7,603 nt of DNA. Source: Spirochaetaceae bacterium (GTDB lineage: Bacteria > Spirochaetota > Spirochaetia > Treponematales > Breznakiellaceae). The translations under genes were made by a program, and so were the position numbers. Location: NCBI GenBank assembly GCA_031273985.1, contig JAISQV010000054.1:1-7603 (forward strand), read 5' to 3'. Under the pieces are notes generated by a model. It had not been told where the DNA came from. It saw only the letters and a list, made by a program, of their open reading frames with translations, and made no database searches. This document shows, piece after piece, positions 6,024 to 7,603 of this stretch. Numbering within the stretch: the stretch's first letter is position 1; each line of letters opens with the position of its first letter.

Positions 6024-6118
6024 GCTGACGCCTCAATGCAAGCCCCCGGCCCGCGTGGCGGCAAGAAACATGAAGGAAGCGTAAAACCGCAAAAAAGACG
6101 AAAAGGTTTTGCCGGAAC

Positions 6119-6868
6119 TTACCTGGGTTCGGATTTTAGTGAATATTTCGTGTCATATTCCGCAGATACGCCCCATTCATTGATAACCTGCCCCTGATAA
6201 TTTTCGCCGTTTAGCAGTAAATCGACAATCACCTTCCCGCCGGCAGAAACTGTTTTCATGAAAGGGCCGGTAGAATTATTATTCAAATCCGTTGTAATGC
6301 CTCCGGGCATGACGCCAAAGATTTCAACGGGAATACTATTTTGCTTAAAGCTGGCGCCCAGGGATTGAATCATTGCATTCAGGGCCGCTTTACTTGTTTT
6401 ATAGGCAAAAGGATTAAAGTTCGGATTGCTTAGGCTTGTTCCAATGGGTATGGTTAAATTCAAAATGCGCCCGTTGTTTTCACGCAGAATAGGCAAAAAT
6501 GCTTTTACCATGGCGAAGTTGCCATAAAAATTTACATCAATTACTTCACGCAATTCTGTTACATCAAACTCATAGCCAGGCTTGTGCATATCGCCGGGAA
6601 TGCCGGCATTGTTGATCAATACATTCAAATCGGAATGATTGGCCCGAACCGTTTCTGCGGCCCTGGCTATTGTATCCAAATTGTTAAAGTCAATCTTTAG
6701 CCATTCAACATCATTGACGCCCTCTTCCTGCAGTATTTTAACGGCCTTTTGCCCGCGTTGTTCGTTACGGGCGCCGAGCAGTATAGACCAGCCAAGATGC
6801 CCAAGCTGGCGCGCAACCTCAAAACCAATGCCCTTATTGGCGCCGGTAATCAACACTTTGTTTTTCAT
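6119..6868 (-). CDS. Short-chain dehydrogenase/reductase (SDR family), substrate unknown
   Basis: This 249-residue protein is a classical-type SDR, an NAD(P)-dependent oxidoreductase acting in the cytoplasm. The Rossmann motif is TGANKGIG (8-15). R34 after the second strand favours NADPH. D60 (KIDFNN), NNAG (86-89) and N113 (DVNFYG) are in place, and the catalytic Tyr-Lys pair is Y156-K160 in YKTSKAALN. The usual catalytic serine, expected where NLTI (137-140) aligns with the family's N-V-S-S, seems to be replaced by Ile, with Thr139, Thr144 and Ser145 nearby. The overall sequence resembles the carbonyl-reductase-like group, but I cannot name a substrate. I chose the ATG at 6868 because GGAGG (6882-6878) lies nine bases upstream and the N-terminus matches the family. 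The longer frame from 6919 adds an unlikely hydrophobic tail and would begin near the predicted transcription start. The gene is AT-richer than murE and amrA, suggesting a different origin. Confidence 0.9.
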   Translation of the reverse strand: MKNKVLITGANKGIGFEVARQLGHLGWSILLGARNEQRGQKAVKILQEEGVNDVEWLKIDFNNLDTIARAAETVRANHSDLNVLINNAGIPGDMHKPGYEFDVTELREVIDVNFYGNFAMVKAFLPILRENNGRILNLTIPIGTSLSNPNFNPFAYKTSKAALNAMIQSLGASFKQNSIPVEIFGVMPGGITTDLNNNSTGPFMKTVSAGGKVIVDLLLNGENYQGQVINEWGVSAEYDTKYSLKSEPR

Positions 6869-6924
6869 ACAGAATTTCCTCCCAACAAAAATAAGCACCC
6901 AAAAAACGATGAAGCACAATAGCG

Positions 6925-6956
6925 ATTATAGTATCTGTTTTATGTAGATACGTCAA
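6925..6956 (-). promoter_or_regulatory. Promoter of the SDR gene with a 20-base spacer
   Basis: On the minus strand, TTGACG (6956-6951) and a perfect TATAAT (6930-6925) are separated by 20 bases, a spacing typical of promoters activated by MerR-family regulators. An alternative -10, TACTAT (6933-6928), gives a normal 17-base spacer. Transcription would begin near 6918-6921, leaving a leader of about 50 bases before the GGAGG ribosome site. Confidence 0.65.
6931..6951. promoter_or_regulatory. Inverted-repeat operator inside the SDR promoter spacer
   Basis: GTATCT (6931-6936) and AGATAC (6946-6951) form a perfect inverted repeat with a 9-base centre, filling almost the whole space between the -35 and -10 boxes. 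MerR-family activators bind a dyad in this position and realign an over-long spacer. A TetR- or HxlR-type repressor would also fit. No regulator gene is in the window. Confidence 0.6.
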
Positions 6957-7010
6957 GCTATTTTGTGGGTTTCACTGCAAGTTTATGCAGCTTGCAAAAA
7001 ATTTGATAAA

Positions 7011-7035
7011 TCAGGCAACGGGTAATTTTGCCTGA
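7011..7035 (-). terminator. Hairpin terminator candidate after the HEPN gene
   Basis: TCAGGCAA (7011-7018) and TTGCCTGA (7028-7035) form a perfect 8-bp stem with a 9-base loop. Read on the minus strand, it is followed by TTTATCAAATTTTTTGC. It lies about 90 bases past the HEPN stop and before the SDR promoter, where the HEPN transcript would be expected to end. A second small stem, TGCAAG/CTTGCA (6976-6981 with 6991-6996), lies just beyond. Confidence 0.5.
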
Positions 7036-7123
7036 CGAACAGAATGTTTTATCGCGAATTTTTTCATGGGTCGCGGAAAAAATTTGACAGTGTGGGATAA
7101 AATTCATAACCGGACATACAGAA

Positions 7124-7519
7124 TTACACAACAGAACCAATCTTCGCCAGGCAGAAATCGTAAACTTGCCGGGCATCTCTGAGGGCAGTTGCCACCATGC
7201 TTTCATTCGGAGCAATTTCATCGGGATAGCGGACGGCAACGCCAAAGGGGGTTAAGTGAGCGCATAAAATTTCGATGGCAGAAAACGTATCATCATATTC
7301 CCGGCACATTTTGCATAGTATTTTTAGATCGTGGATTCTCGGCGGATCAACATCCTTGTAAATCAGATATGCTTTTAAGGATTTTTCCGCACATTGTTGA
7401 GCGTGATAGGCTGAAATCTCGGTTTGTTTTGGGTTAAATTCTTCAAAACAGTGTTTTGCCACAATAAGGTCATTATTGGCATATCGCAGCCATTCCCGCA
7501 CGATTTTAGTTTCGCTCAT
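7124..7519 (-). CDS. HEPN domain protein of an MNT-HEPN pair
   Basis: The 131-residue product matches the small all-helical HEPN family. The first helix carries WLRYANNDLIVAKHCFEE (10-27), the second the hallmark YHAQQCAEKSLKAYLI (38-53), followed by DPPRIHDLKIL (58-68) and a C-terminal helix with ALRDARQVYDF. Such proteins are usually encoded next to a minimal nucleotidyltransferase (MNT), and several pairs work as toxin-antitoxin modules. I find no R-x(4-6)-H motif, the RNase signature of active HEPN toxins, so nuclease activity is doubtful. The ATG at 7519 has AAGGAG nine bases upstream (7534-7529), inside the coding sequence of the preceding gene. That gene overlaps this one by 14 bases, which implies translational coupling. 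The region is AT-rich compared with the mur genes. Confidence 0.85.
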   Translation of the reverse strand: MSETKIVREWLRYANNDLIVAKHCFEEFNPKQTEISAYHAQQCAEKSLKAYLIYKDVDPPRIHDLKILCKMCREYDDTFSAIEILCAHLTPFGVAVRYPDEIAPNESMVATALRDARQVYDFCLAKIGSVV

Positions 7520-7603
7520 ATAAAACAACTCCTTTGTTTGCTATGGTTCTATCCAATGTAGGCTGGGTGCTTCTCCACTCAAACTGCGATTTATAATTCG
7601 CAA
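7506..7603 (-). CDS. C-terminus of a probable MNT-type nucleotidyltransferase (5' end outside window)
   Basis: One minus-strand frame is open from the right edge (first full codon at 7601) to a TAA at 7508-7506, ending ANYKSQFEWRSTQP ... IANKGVVLYERN. The ending G-V-V-L-Y-E is typical of minimal nucleotidyltransferases paired with HEPN proteins, as I remember that family. The position directly upstream of HEPN, with the stop inside the HEPN start region, also fits. The catalytic GS-x(10)-D-x-D motif would lie outside the window, so the assignment is only probable. A second frame is also open from the edge to a TAG at 7541, ending SLSGEAPSLHWIEP, but it matches nothing I know. Confidence 0.6.
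   Translation of the reverse strand, partial: ANYKSQFEWRSTQPTLDRTIANKGVVLYERN

Noticed and set aside
6869..6919. 17-residue N-terminal extension of the SDR as a signal peptide
   Set aside because: The ATG at 6919 falls at the predicted transcription start and lacks a ribosome site, whereas the ATG at 6868 has GGAGG at nine bases and fits the family N-terminus.
6958..7245. Minus-strand open frame of 95 codons
   Set aside because: Its first half lies in another frame of the HEPN gene, it has no ribosome site, and the rest covers the terminator hairpin and the SDR upstream region.

Overview
The window reads as chromosomal DNA from a GC-rich bacterium. A spirochaete of the Treponema type is my best guess, but it is tentative. 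The hints are scattered mur genes rather than a dcw cluster, a MurE whose amino-acid-binding motif is EDPR-like rather than the DNPR of meso-diaminopimelate enzymes, and dense GC-rich hairpin repeats between genes. No rRNA or other taxonomic marker is present.

Layout: (1) 1-1379, minus strand: murD, cut at its 3' end by the window edge. (2) 1380-1791: a divergent intergenic region with a murD promoter, an imperfect inverted repeat and a modular GC-rich repeat. (3) 1792-2841, plus strand: a DUF2804 family protein of unknown function, apparently translated from a leaderless transcript. (4) 2842-3248: a non-coding stretch with a degenerate CACRAAGGA tandem repeat. (5) 3249 onward, plus strand: a putative two-helix membrane protein whose frame runs antisense into the end of murE. 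(6) 5827-3543, minus strand: amrA (AMMECR1 domain) followed 53 bases later by murE, probably one transcript. (7) 5828-6118: an intergenic region with a second, inverted copy of the modular repeat, folded as consecutive hairpins. (8) 6119-7603, minus strand: a visibly AT-richer segment with a short-chain dehydrogenase/reductase under a MerR-type promoter, and upstream of it a HEPN gene that overlaps the end of an MNT nucleotidyltransferase-like gene running off the right edge.

How the genes work together: MurD and MurE catalyse successive ligations in the cytoplasmic assembly of the peptidoglycan stem peptide (addition of D-Glu, then of the third-position diamino acid). The amrA-murE pairing would couple an uncharacterised AmmeMemoRadiSam component to wall synthesis, at least by co-transcription. 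The right-hand segment looks like accessory DNA: an MNT-HEPN two-gene module and a regulated oxidoreductase, with base composition unlike the wall genes. I see no clearly new multi-gene system. The most informative oddities are the two promoters placed exactly six bases before an ATG, the MerR-type operator, the HEPN protein without the RNase motif, and the paired structured repeats.
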